A stretch of DNA of 64,000 bases, from the NCBI GenBank assembly GCA_036322835.1, contig AP027304.1, positions 3,720,001 to 3,784,000 on the forward strand, in the 5' to 3' direction. The translations under genes and the position numbers were made by a program. The notes beneath the pieces are model-generated. The model ran no database searches, had not been told where the DNA came from, and saw only the letters and a program-made list of their open reading frames with translations. This document shows positions 53,015-60,208 of this stretch, in pieces. The stretch is from Tenuifilaceae bacterium CYCD. GTDB lineage: Bacteria > Bacteroidota > Bacteroidia > Bacteroidales > Tenuifilaceae. Numbering within the stretch: the first letter of the stretch is position 1; each line of letters opens with the position of its first letter.

Positions 53015-53305
53015 TCATCGGAAATCAATATCCTTTACAACAGGGGTATTAAAGTAGCAGTTAATCCTATCGATTAACTGCTTTTTTTTCATCATCAGTT
53101 CGTAACGCAAGGCTGCGGATTTGAAGTATATTGTTAGTTTACCATCCTTGAATTTAACATCGGTAGTGTACTTGGCTGTTTCCGTACCAATAATCTTTTC
53201 CCAGTCGTTAATGAGCGTTGCTTCATTTATCTTATCCTCCCACTTCATGGTAGCAATAAATGCCTTAATTGCATCGCCCAGGGATTTTGTATTATGGTTG
53301 CTCAT
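53015..53305 (-). CDS. DUF721-family protein
   Basis: A 96-residue protein with the DUF721 pattern: an N-terminal helix (SLGDAIKAFIATMKWEDKIN), LINDWEKIIG, and the strand GKLTIYFKSAALRYELMMKK. Members are linked to DNA replication (DciA relatives bind the replicative helicase). It directly follows recF, a very common arrangement in bacteria. A role in replication or repair is therefore likely. Confidence 0.88.
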   Translation of the reverse strand: MSNHNTKSLGDAIKAFIATMKWEDKINEATLINDWEKIIGTETAKYTTDVKFKDGKLTIYFKSAALRYELMMKKKQLIDRINCYFNTPVVKDIDFR

Positions 53306-53351
53306 TGTATATCCACTGATTTTTAATTAAACGTTACAAATAAATCTCAAT

Positions 53352-54461
53352 CTACCTCTCCAACAGTAAATTTACCTCAGCCAAATCGACATGAAATAAA
53401 CGGTAACCCGAATTAATTCTTGCTAAAATCTCATCGATTCTATTCTTGTTTGTATCGGTGATAAATATTTGCCCAAAACCATCGAGAGCTACAAGCCTCA
53501 CCAGCTGCTCTACCCGTTTAAAATCCAACTTATCAAAAATATCATCGAGTAAGAGTATGGGTTTTATTTCCGATACTCTCGACAGAAAATCAAACTGAGC
53601 CAACTTTAAGGCTATTAAGTAAGTTTTCTGCTGTCCCTGCGATCCCTCACGTCGAATTGGGTAACCATCAATGTTTAGCACAATATCATCCCGATGAACT
53701 CCAGAAGATGTGTACTGCAAAGCCCTATCCTTTTCGATATTGGCTTTCAGCAATTCCTGCAAATCATTGCTATTTAAATGGGATCGATAACTCAACGACA
53801 CGACCTCAGCACCACCCGAAACCCTTGAATAATATTCCTGAAATATAGGAATTAACTGACCTATAAACGCCTGTCGTTTTGCATGAATTATCTTTCCGTA
53901 CTGCACCAGCTGCTCGTCAATTGCCTCCAGAATATCGTAGCTGAAATCCATCCCACGATAATTTTTCAGGAAACTATTACGCTGCGCCAAAACACGATTA
54001 TAACGCATAACTTCATCTAAATAGATTTTATCGAACTGGGAAATTACGCTATTCATATACTTGCGGCGCTCCTCGCCCGACTCTTCAATCAAAGCCGAAT
54101 CGGCTGGTGACACCATAACCACAGGCAAAAGCCCAATGTGATCGGCCAAGCGTTCGTAGTCCTTTCCGTTGCGACGGAAAACCTTTCCCTCCGATTGCTT
54201 AAACCCACAGTAGATATTCTCATCGGACAAGTTTCGCTCATACTTCCCTTGGATCACAAAAAAACTCTCGCCATGATTTACCACCTGATTATCGTTAGGA
54301 TTGAACGCACTCTTACACATCGATAGGTAGTAAATTGCATCGAGCAGGTTGGTTTTACCCTGACCATTATCGCCAACAAAACAGTTAATCTTGGAATCGA
54401 AATCCAATTCCAACTGCTTAAAGGACTTGAAATTTATAACCGATATTTTTTTTAAATACAT
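53352..54461 (-). CDS. recF: DNA replication and repair protein RecF
   Basis: A 369-residue SMC-like ATPase that loads RecA at gaps. The N-terminus FKSFKQLELDFDSKINCFVG leads into Walker A GDNGQGKTNLLDAIYYLSM. The signature GSQGQQKTYLIALKLAQ and Walker B ILLLDDIFDKLD are near the C-terminus. The ATG at 54461 is used; a preceding TTG adds one residue. It is followed by the DUF721 gene. Confidence 0.97.
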   Translation of the reverse strand: MYLKKISVINFKSFKQLELDFDSKINCFVGDNGQGKTNLLDAIYYLSMCKSAFNPNDNQVVNHGESFFVIQGKYERNLSDENIYCGFKQSEGKVFRRNGKDYERLADHIGLLPVVMVSPADSALIEESGEERRKYMNSVISQFDKIYLDEVMRYNRVLAQRNSFLKNYRGMDFSYDILEAIDEQLVQYGKIIHAKRQAFIGQLIPIFQEYYSRVSGGAEVVSLSYRSHLNSNDLQELLKANIEKDRALQYTSSGVHRDDIVLNIDGYPIRREGSQGQQKTYLIALKLAQFDFLSRVSEIKPILLLDDIFDKLDFKRVEQLVRLVALDGFGQIFITDTNKNRIDEILARINSGYRLFHVDLAEVNLLLER

Positions 54462-54500
54462 CAACCAATATCCAATTCTAGTTCAAAATAAAACACTGAG

Positions 54501-54508
54501 CAAAGGTA
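54501..54508 (-). promoter_or_regulatory. Candidate -7 element of recF
   Basis: On the minus strand the box reads TACCTTTG, 39 bases before the recF ATG. No TTG is seen at the proper distance. The rest of the 54465-54688 spacer is AT-rich with nothing else I can name. Confidence 0.4.
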
Positions 54509-54645
54509 ATTTTTTAAGGTCGAATTTACTAATAGTGGAACCAAAGACAGATTATTTACTCGACAAACCGGGCCATACAACCACCAACATGCTCAAATTG
54601 TTAGCAAATTCTTTCAATAAAATTTCCAGATATTCGAAAAACCAT

Positions 54646-54653
54646 TACTTTTG
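54646..54653 (+). promoter_or_regulatory. Candidate -7 element of the TPR protein gene
   Basis: TACTTTTG ends 35 bases before the ATG at 54689. The -33 region reads TTTC instead of TTTG. Confidence 0.45.
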
Positions 54654-54688
54654 CGACTGCTTTGATTATAAACACAAAAAATTATTAT

Positions 54689-55381
54689 ATGGCAAAAGAT
54701 AAGAAACAAGCACAGCCAGACACAGTTGAGTCACTGGATAATGCGTTAACAAAATCGGAACAATTCATTGAACAAAACCAAAAGAGTTTAACAATAATAA
54801 TTGTAGCAATTCTTGTAATTGTTAGTATTTACTTTGGTTACAAGCGTTTTTACCTTGCTCCAATGGAAAAAGAAGCACAATCACAAATTTTTGTTGCGCA
54901 ATTCAACTTTGAGAAAGATTCCTTTAAGCTTGCTCTTAATGGAAACGATAACAACTTAGGCTTTATTCAAGTTGCCGACAAGTATAGCATGACCAAAACA
55001 GGAAATCTTGCATACTACTACGCCGGCATATGCTATCGCCAGCTTGGTGAATACCAAAAAGCCATTGAATGCCTAAAAAAATTCGATGCCGGTGATTTAC
55101 TTGTAACTCCTGTGGCTTACGGCGCTATTGGTGATTGCTATGTTGAATTGAGCCAACTTAAGGAAGGCGCTAAATACTACGAAAAGGCTGCAAACTATAG
55201 CGAGGATGAATTTACCACTCCTATTTTCCTTAAAAAAGCAGGTATGGTTTACGAAGAGTTAAAGCAAAACGACAAGGCTCTTAAGCTATACAACCAAATT
55301 AAAGATAGTTATCCGAAGAGTGCAGAGGCAAGAGATATCGAAAAGGATATTGCCCGCATCAACACAATTCTAGGTAAATAA
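54689..55381 (+). CDS. Membrane-anchored TPR protein (YfgM-like)
   Basis: A 230-residue protein with a cytoplasmic N-terminus, one membrane helix at about residues 34-51 and a periplasmic TPR region (residues 95-225), for example AYYYAGICYRQLGEYQKAIE and GDCYVELSQLKEGAKYYEKA. The layout matches YfgM-like proteins associated with the Sec translocon or envelope chaperones. The ATG at 54689 is preferred because an earlier frame opens just past the promoter with an unlikely ATT start. A strong terminator follows. Confidence 0.88.
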   Translation: MAKDKKQAQPDTVESLDNALTKSEQFIEQNQKSLTIIIVAILVIVSIYFGYKRFYLAPMEKEAQSQIFVAQFNFEKDSFKLALNGNDNNLGFIQVADKYSMTKTGNLAYYYAGICYRQLGEYQKAIECLKKFDAGDLLVTPVAYGAIGDCYVELSQLKEGAKYYEKAANYSEDEFTTPIFLKKAGMVYEELKQNDKALKLYNQIKDSYPKSAEARDIEKDIARINTILGK

Positions 55382-55400
55382 TCTATTTAGATAAAAACAT

Positions 55401-55430
55401 AAGGGTGTCAGTCTTTTGACACCCTTTTTT
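55401..55430 (+). terminator. Terminator of the TPR gene
   Basis: The ten-base stem AAGGGTGTCA/TGACACCCTT (55401-55426) with a six-base loop is followed by T. Confidence 0.92.
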
Positions 55431-55463
55431 ATTGGAATCAATTAATTTGTACCTTTAAGGTCA

Positions 55464-55471
55464 TAAATTTG
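55464..55471 (+). promoter_or_regulatory. Candidate -7 element of ribH
   Basis: TAAATTTG ends 16 bases before the ribH ATG at 55488. The nearest TTG upstream (55447-55449) is at 14 bases, which is shorter than usual. Confidence 0.45.
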
Positions 55472-55487
55472 AAATAAAACAACTGCT

Positions 55488-55991
55488 ATGGCAACTAAAA
55501 ACAAGAACCTATCGGCCTATAACCCAAAGGAAATCCCTTCGGCAAAGAAAATGAAGTTTGGTATTGTGGTATCGGACTGGAACGATGTGGTTACCCACGC
55601 ACTGCTTGATGGTGCTTATAAAACCCTTATAGAACATGGCGCCAAGGAAGAGAATATCCTTGTTAAGCATGTTCCTGGGACGTTTGAGTTAACCCTTGGT
55701 GCTCAATTCTTGGCCGAATACGCCGATTTGGACGGGGTGATTTGTCTAGGCTGCGTTATTCAGGGCGAAACCCGTCATTTCGATTTTATTTGCCAAAGCG
55801 TAACCCATGGTATTACTGAACTTAACATGAACTACAATATACCTTTCATTTATGGTGTGTTAACCACCAATGATATGGAACAAGCACAAGAACGTGCGGG
55901 CGGTAAGCATGGCAATAAAGGAGTAGAAGCAGCCATAACTGCAATTAAAATGGCAGAACTTCAAAAAGAAATGGAAGAAATGGAAGAATAA
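55488..55991 (+). CDS. ribH: 6,7-dimethyl-8-ribityllumazine synthase
   Basis: A 167-residue lumazine synthase, the penultimate step of riboflavin synthesis. It has [19 protein letters not shown] near the N-terminus, [30 protein letters not shown] with the catalytic-His segment, and [17 protein letters not shown]. No other rib genes and no FMN riboswitch are seen nearby, so it stands alone. It is followed by the promoter of the tRNA cluster. Confidence 0.97.
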   Translation: MATKNKNLSAYNPKEIPSAKKMKFGIVVSDWNDVVTHALLDGAYKTLIEHGAKEENILVKHVPGTFELTLGAQFLAEYADLDGVICLGCVIQGETRHFDFICQSVTHGITELNMNYNIPFIYGVLTTNDMEQAQERAGGKHGNKGVEAAITAIKMAELQKEMEEMEE

Positions 55992-56070
55992 CATTATACG
56001 TTTTCTTCCACATCCTCACTAATTTAGGCTAAATGCTCTAAAAATTCTTGCAAAAAAGTAATCGTGCATC

Positions 56071-56100
56071 TTGCAAGAAATGGTAATTGTTATACTTTTG
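56071..56100 (+). promoter_or_regulatory. Promoter of the tRNA-Thr/Tyr/Thr cluster
   Basis: TTG (56071-56073), 19 bases, then TACTTTTG (56093-56100). It is a perfect consensus match, with the first tRNA at 56151. CTTGCAA-type heptamers recur at 56047, 56070 and 56098. Confidence 0.85.
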
Positions 56101-56150
56101 CAAGCCGATTTTAAGAGGTAAGCGTTCATTGATTCCTTTTAGTCTTCAAT

Positions 56151-56224
56151 GCCGATGTAGCTCAGTTGGCCAGAGCAGCTGATTTGTAATCAGCTGGTCG
56201 GGGGTTCGAATCCCTCCATCGGCT
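56151..56224 (+). tRNA. tRNA-Thr (anticodon TGT)
   Basis: Acceptor GCCGATG/CATCGGC pairs perfectly. The anticodon loop TTTGTAA gives TGT, and the T arm is GGGGG-TTCGAAT-CCCTC. CCA is not encoded. It is first of a three-tRNA cluster. Confidence 0.96.
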
Positions 56225-56242
56225 CGAAGAATTAAAAATGTT

Positions 56243-56328
56243 GGGGAGATACCAAAGCGGCCAACTGGGGCAGACTGTAAATCTGCTGGCGTATGCCTTC
56301 GTAGGTTCGAATCCTGCTCTCCCCACCA
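56243..56328 (+). tRNA. tRNA-Tyr (anticodon GTA)
   Basis: A class II tRNA with a long variable arm. Acceptor GGGGAGA/TCTCCCC, anticodon loop CTGTAAA giving GTA, T-loop TTCGAAT, and encoded CCA at 56326-56328. Confidence 0.96.
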
Positions 56329-56333
56329 ACTAA

Positions 56334-56405
56334 GCCAATGTAGCTCAGGGGTAGAGCACTTCCTTGGTAAGGAAGGGGTCGCGAGTTCAATTCTCGCCAT
56401 CGGCT
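56334..56405 (+). tRNA. tRNA-Thr (anticodon GGT), acceptor mismatch
   Basis: Anticodon loop TTGGTAA gives GGT and the T arm GCGAG-TTCAATT-CTCGC is perfect. The acceptor reads GCCAATG against CATCGGC, so base 4 is an A opposite C (A4-C69), whereas the sister tRNA-Thr(TGT) has a G there. CCA is not encoded. It begins only five bases after tRNA-Tyr. Confidence 0.9.
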
Positions 56406-56448
56406 CAATTTATTTTGATTTTTTCTTTCTAAAGGCTCTATTCCAAAG

Positions 56449-58044
56449 TTACAATCTATCATCCGCCTTCATCACCCTATAGACAGGAACAGAATAGAAA
56501 TACGATCCCCATTGCGGAACAAGGTACTTATCAAAGTAGTTCCAGTAAAGCAAACCATCATCGGATTGAGGTTCCAAAAGATATGCTGCCAAACGGCCTA
56601 AAGGCTGCGATGTTTTAACAACTATTGCACCCTTATTGAACTTGACCGTGGTACTAACATACTTTCCAAATACATTGTTGGTATAATGACCTTGGTTTAG
56701 CCTTGTAATAGGTTTAAGGGAATCGATGTTGAATTGCTCAACCTCCAACGTTATTGAATCCCTCAAGAACTCAACCTTTACGCCTTGAGTTTTTAGAACT
56801 CGATTCACATCGGGATCGTTGATTGTAAGAATATATGCATAAGGATAAGCAATACTTTGGGTTGGAACATAATCGGCAATATAGGGAACGGTTACGGTTC
56901 GTTTCCTCTCGGTTTTACGGAATCGCTCACGACCATTCTCATCGGTATAAGGCTCGGCCTCGTAGGTTAGAATGGTAACTTTCTCGGGAGTTGGAACACC
57001 TGTGTACTTAACTGCAAATGAATCTACAGATGAAGTTCCAATTCGCAAAGTTTTTGCATCGACATCAGCGGTTAATCGTTTCAATTCATCCTTGTTTGCA
57101 GAGGAATAGTCAACTAACGACGATATCAAGTTATAACAACCCAAAACCCTTGACTTATAATCGGCGTAAACGTAATTCTCGTTAAGAATACTGAATCTGT
57201 TTCGTAATCCAACATAGTTGGAAAAGTACCGTGGTTCCGATGCATACGAAATCCAACCCTGCTCGTAGTTCTTTTGGTCGATAAACTCACCATAAAAGCA
57301 ATTTAAGGTGCTGTACTTGTTCCGCAGAATTGATGATACTTCGGGCATCATCCTATCGCGCATAAAGTTTATCAAGGTTCTATCGCCGTTGGGATTCATC
57401 ATCCAGGTGAACGTAACTGGCTCCTGATGGTACGATCCATTAGTTGTGTGGCAATCCATAATGACCGTTGGATCCCAGCGGTTAAGGACATTCTCTATGA
57501 CTCCCTGCATTTCTTTGGATTCCAATTTCATGGCATCGCGGTTTAGGTCGAGCATTAGCGCATTATACCTCACCCCCACTTCGCTTGGCCCATTCTGATT
57601 CGTGCGGTTCTTATTGCTCATTCTATCGTTCCCATCGGCATTTAAATTTGGGCAAACAAGCAGCACAACGTTTTTGAATACTTCGTTATCCTTTTTTACA
57701 ATTAAATCGCGAACAAACATTAACGATGCCTCTTTACCCTCAACCTCGCCAGAGTGAATGTTTGCCTGAATGTAAACAACTACCCGATTACCTATATCTT
57801 CGGGGTTATGAGGAAGAGGATTGCCAACAACCAGTAAAGGAATATCGCGCCCCTCTAGTGTGGTTGCAATTTTCTCAACTTTAATATACTTTGAACTCTT
57901 TAACTCATCTATAAATTTAAGTACATCGGAATGAGTAGATGTAACAGTATAGTTTGAACGTTCAGCAACAGCAAGTGGCATATTTTGCGACAAAGCAAAC
58001 ATTGGCAAGGCAATTGCCAATATCATTAAACGTAGCGTTTTCAT
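56449..58044 (-). CDS. M14 family zinc carboxypeptidase
   Basis: A 531-residue exported peptidase (signal peptide MKTLRLMILAIALPMFALSQ). The zinc site begins with YIQANIHSGEVEGKEA (HxxE) near residue 95, and a later conserved ligand region is VIMDCHTTNGSYHQEPVTFT. The C-terminal part is beta-rich. The predicted place of action is the periplasm. It ends 43 bases from the tRNA cluster, with which it converges. Confidence 0.9.
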   Translation of the reverse strand: MKTLRLMILAIALPMFALSQNMPLAVAERSNYTVTSTHSDVLKFIDELKSSKYIKVEKIATTLEGRDIPLLVVGNPLPHNPEDIGNRVVVYIQANIHSGEVEGKEASLMFVRDLIVKKDNEVFKNVVLLVCPNLNADGNDRMSNKNRTNQNGPSEVGVRYNALMLDLNRDAMKLESKEMQGVIENVLNRWDPTVIMDCHTTNGSYHQEPVTFTWMMNPNGDRTLINFMRDRMMPEVSSILRNKYSTLNCFYGEFIDQKNYEQGWISYASEPRYFSNYVGLRNRFSILNENYVYADYKSRVLGCYNLISSLVDYSSANKDELKRLTADVDAKTLRIGTSSVDSFAVKYTGVPTPEKVTILTYEAEPYTDENGRERFRKTERKRTVTVPYIADYVPTQSIAYPYAYILTINDPDVNRVLKTQGVKVEFLRDSITLEVEQFNIDSLKPITRLNQGHYTNNVFGKYVSTTVKFNKGAIVVKTSQPLGRLAAYLLEPQSDDGLLYWNYFDKYLVPQWGSYFYSVPVYRVMKADDRL

Positions 58045-58374
58045 CCGTACAAAATAATTTTACAATTAATACTTATCTCTTTTAAAGCTTGTTAACTGCA
58101 AGAAGTTCCCATACACTGTCCATAGTGTTTTCGCAATCTCCTTCACTTGGCAATCTCACCTCTAATCAATTAAGGGTAAAATTGGACAATAAAAACATAC
58201 CAGAGCTTAACTCCTCTAATCAATAACTCAAAATCAAATTTAGATAAAGGTAACGAGGATATTGCTACTCTCAAAATTTTAACTAAATTGCTTTAGCATT
58301 GTTGTAAACCTAAAAAATAAGATCAATTCTTAAATTATAAAACTAATAAATTAAAAATACTTGGAGGTAAAACT
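58045..58374. other. 330-base gene-free interval before the chemoreceptor gene
   Basis: The interval between the divergent M14 and chemoreceptor genes is AT-rich and has no frame worth calling. It holds a 12-base direct repeat CCTCTAATCAAT at 58160-58171 and 58214-58225 (54 bases apart). No exact TAnnTTTG box was found for either gene, so their promoters are unplaced. Confidence 0.6.
58363..58367 (+). promoter_or_regulatory. Strong Shine-Dalgarno of the chemoreceptor gene
   Basis: GGAGG stands seven bases before the ATG at 58375. Most genes in this window lack a GGAGG-type site, as is usual for Bacteroidota, so this one is unusual. Confidence 0.7.
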
Positions 58375-60066
58375 ATGGGATCAATTCACAACCTAAAAAT
58401 TGGAGTAAGGCTAGCATTAGTTTTCGCCTTAATTATCCTTGTGACAGGATTCGGTTTTCTTTACACATCGCTTAAAACGCGAAGTATAAAAAACGAACTG
58501 GATAAAATATACAAGATTAACTTGTTAAGCATGGAATATCTCATTGAGGCCGATAGAGATGCATACCAATCGAGTATTGCCATAAGCCAAATTTTAGCAA
58601 ATACGGAGGCTAATAACTCCGAACTATTGAAAGCCGTAGATGAGAATATAGCGCAAGTAGAGCAGCGCTATTCGAAATTCGAGACAATTTCGGATGTTGT
58701 TAATTTGGCAACCAACAGAAATGTCAACCAGCAATTCCACGATAACCACGACAAAATAAAAAGCCTAACAAGTAAAATCACCCAGCATATCAACCAAAAA
58801 GAATACCAACTTGCCAAAGATATATACTTTGGGGAATACGCAATTGCATTCCAAGCCATGCGAGATGCCATGGATCAATTCACCGGAATAAGCCTCGATA
58901 ATGCTGAAAAATCATACAACGAGAGCATATCGGCCAGTGCCAAAATACTCGCCAATTCTATCATAATCACAATTCTAATAATTCTGTTCATCATTTTCTC
59001 CGGAATTGTTATTACCAATAGCATAACCAAACCCGTTGAATTTGCTGTACAGTTCCTCGATAGGATTGCCAATGGTGATCTTACCGTAGAGGTGAAGAAA
59101 GAGCACAGCAACCGCAAGGATGAAGTGGGTAACCTGCTAAATAGCATGTCAGGAATGGTTATCCGGCTAAACGAATTAATCACTAAAATAAAAGCAAATG
59201 CTTCAATTATTATTAATGCAAGCCAAGAGTTGAGCAGTTCTTCACAGCAACTATCCGAGGGCGCAAATGAGCAGGCCTCGTCGGTAGAAGAAGTTTCATC
59301 CACTATGGAAGAGATCACCTCCAATATCCAGCAGAATACCCAAAATGCTGTAGAAACCCAGAAGATTGCCAACATATCATCGTCGGGCATAAGCGAAGTT
59401 AATTTTGCATCACAGGAAAATTTAAAATCAATTAAAATGATATCCGATAAGATATCAATAATTAACGACATAGCCTTCCAAACAAACATATTGGCATTGA
59501 ATGCAGCCGTTGAAGCCGCAAGAGCGGGAGAGCACGGAAAAGGGTTTGCCGTTGTAGCCTCCGAGGTAAGAAAACTTGCCGAGCATAGCAAAATTGCCGC
59601 CGATGAGATTATAAACCTTCTGTCGGTGGGTGTTAAAACAACACAAGACATGGTTTCCAAGATGGATAGCATTACCCCCGAGATTGCCAAAACATCGAGT
59701 TTGGTTCAAGAAATAGCTGCGGCCAGCCAGGAGCAAAGCAACGGATCTAATCAGGTTAACAATGCCATTCAGCAGCTGAATATTTTAACGCAGCAAAATG
59801 CTTCGGTATCGGAGGAACTCGCCGCTAACGCAAAACAACTCTCGGATCAGGCCGATTCTTTATTTGAAATGATTTCTGTTTTCAAAACATCCGAAGATAG
59901 CGGGAAAATGGCACACCATAAACCATCAAAATCGCCCCACACAAACAAGCCTCAAAATGTTGCAAAAACAACGATAGCAACTAGCCACGAACCCACAAAA
60001 AAATCATTTAAACTCGACCTATCCGATGATAAGCATATTGATGATAAAGACTTTGAAAAATTTTAA
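58375..60066 (+). CDS. Methyl-accepting chemotaxis protein
   Basis: A 563-residue transmembrane chemoreceptor. TM1 lies at about residues 11-32. A periplasmic four-helix-bundle sensor follows (33-190), then TM2 (191-214), a HAMP domain ([20 protein letters not shown]), and the signalling coiled coil with the hairpin tip [20 protein letters not shown], then [20 protein letters not shown]. The C-terminus (about 515-563) is a basic, low-complexity linker with no CheR pentapeptide. No other chemotaxis gene is in the window. A strong Shine-Dalgarno precedes it. Confidence 0.95.
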   Translation: MGSIHNLKIGVRLALVFALIILVTGFGFLYTSLKTRSIKNELDKIYKINLLSMEYLIEADRDAYQSSIAISQILANTEANNSELLKAVDENIAQVEQRYSKFETISDVVNLATNRNVNQQFHDNHDKIKSLTSKITQHINQKEYQLAKDIYFGEYAIAFQAMRDAMDQFTGISLDNAEKSYNESISASAKILANSIIITILIILFIIFSGIVITNSITKPVEFAVQFLDRIANGDLTVEVKKEHSNRKDEVGNLLNSMSGMVIRLNELITKIKANASIIINASQELSSSSQQLSEGANEQASSVEEVSSTMEEITSNIQQNTQNAVETQKIANISSSGISEVNFASQENLKSIKMISDKISIINDIAFQTNILALNAAVEAARAGEHGKGFAVVASEVRKLAEHSKIAADEIINLLSVGVKTTQDMVSKMDSITPEIAKTSSLVQEIAAASQEQSNGSNQVNNAIQQLNILTQQNASVSEELAANAKQLSDQADSLFEMISVFKTSEDSGKMAHHKPSKSPHTNKPQNVAKTTIATSHEPTKKSFKLDLSDDKHIDDKDFEKF

Positions 60067-60086
60067 TTAAAAGGGTATAACAAAAG

Positions 60087-60119
60087 AATCCTTAGCCAGA
60101 AAATTGCTAAGGATTTTTT
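60087..60119 (+). terminator. Terminator of the chemoreceptor gene
   Basis: AATCCTTAGC/GCTAAGGATT (60087-60115) with a nine-base loop, then T. Confidence 0.92.
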
Positions 60120-60208
60120 CTTTGTCCTTTTTTATGATATTCTACAACCATCATTTAAACTATACGTACTGTAATAAATCTTACACTTAAACTCTAAACG
60201 CAAAAAGA

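Noticed and set aside
55382-55487. FMN riboswitch before ribH
   Set aside because: The spacer of about 60 bases after the terminator is too short and lacks the conserved RFN-element segments.
56146-56462. Overlapping minus-strand frames of 76-84 codons with peptide-like text
   Set aside because: They lie exactly antisense to the three tRNA genes, the known source of false proteins of this kind.
58875-59690. A 271-codon minus-strand frame
   Set aside because: It lies entirely inside the chemoreceptor gene on the opposite strand and follows its codon phase; composition and lack of motifs fit a shadow frame.
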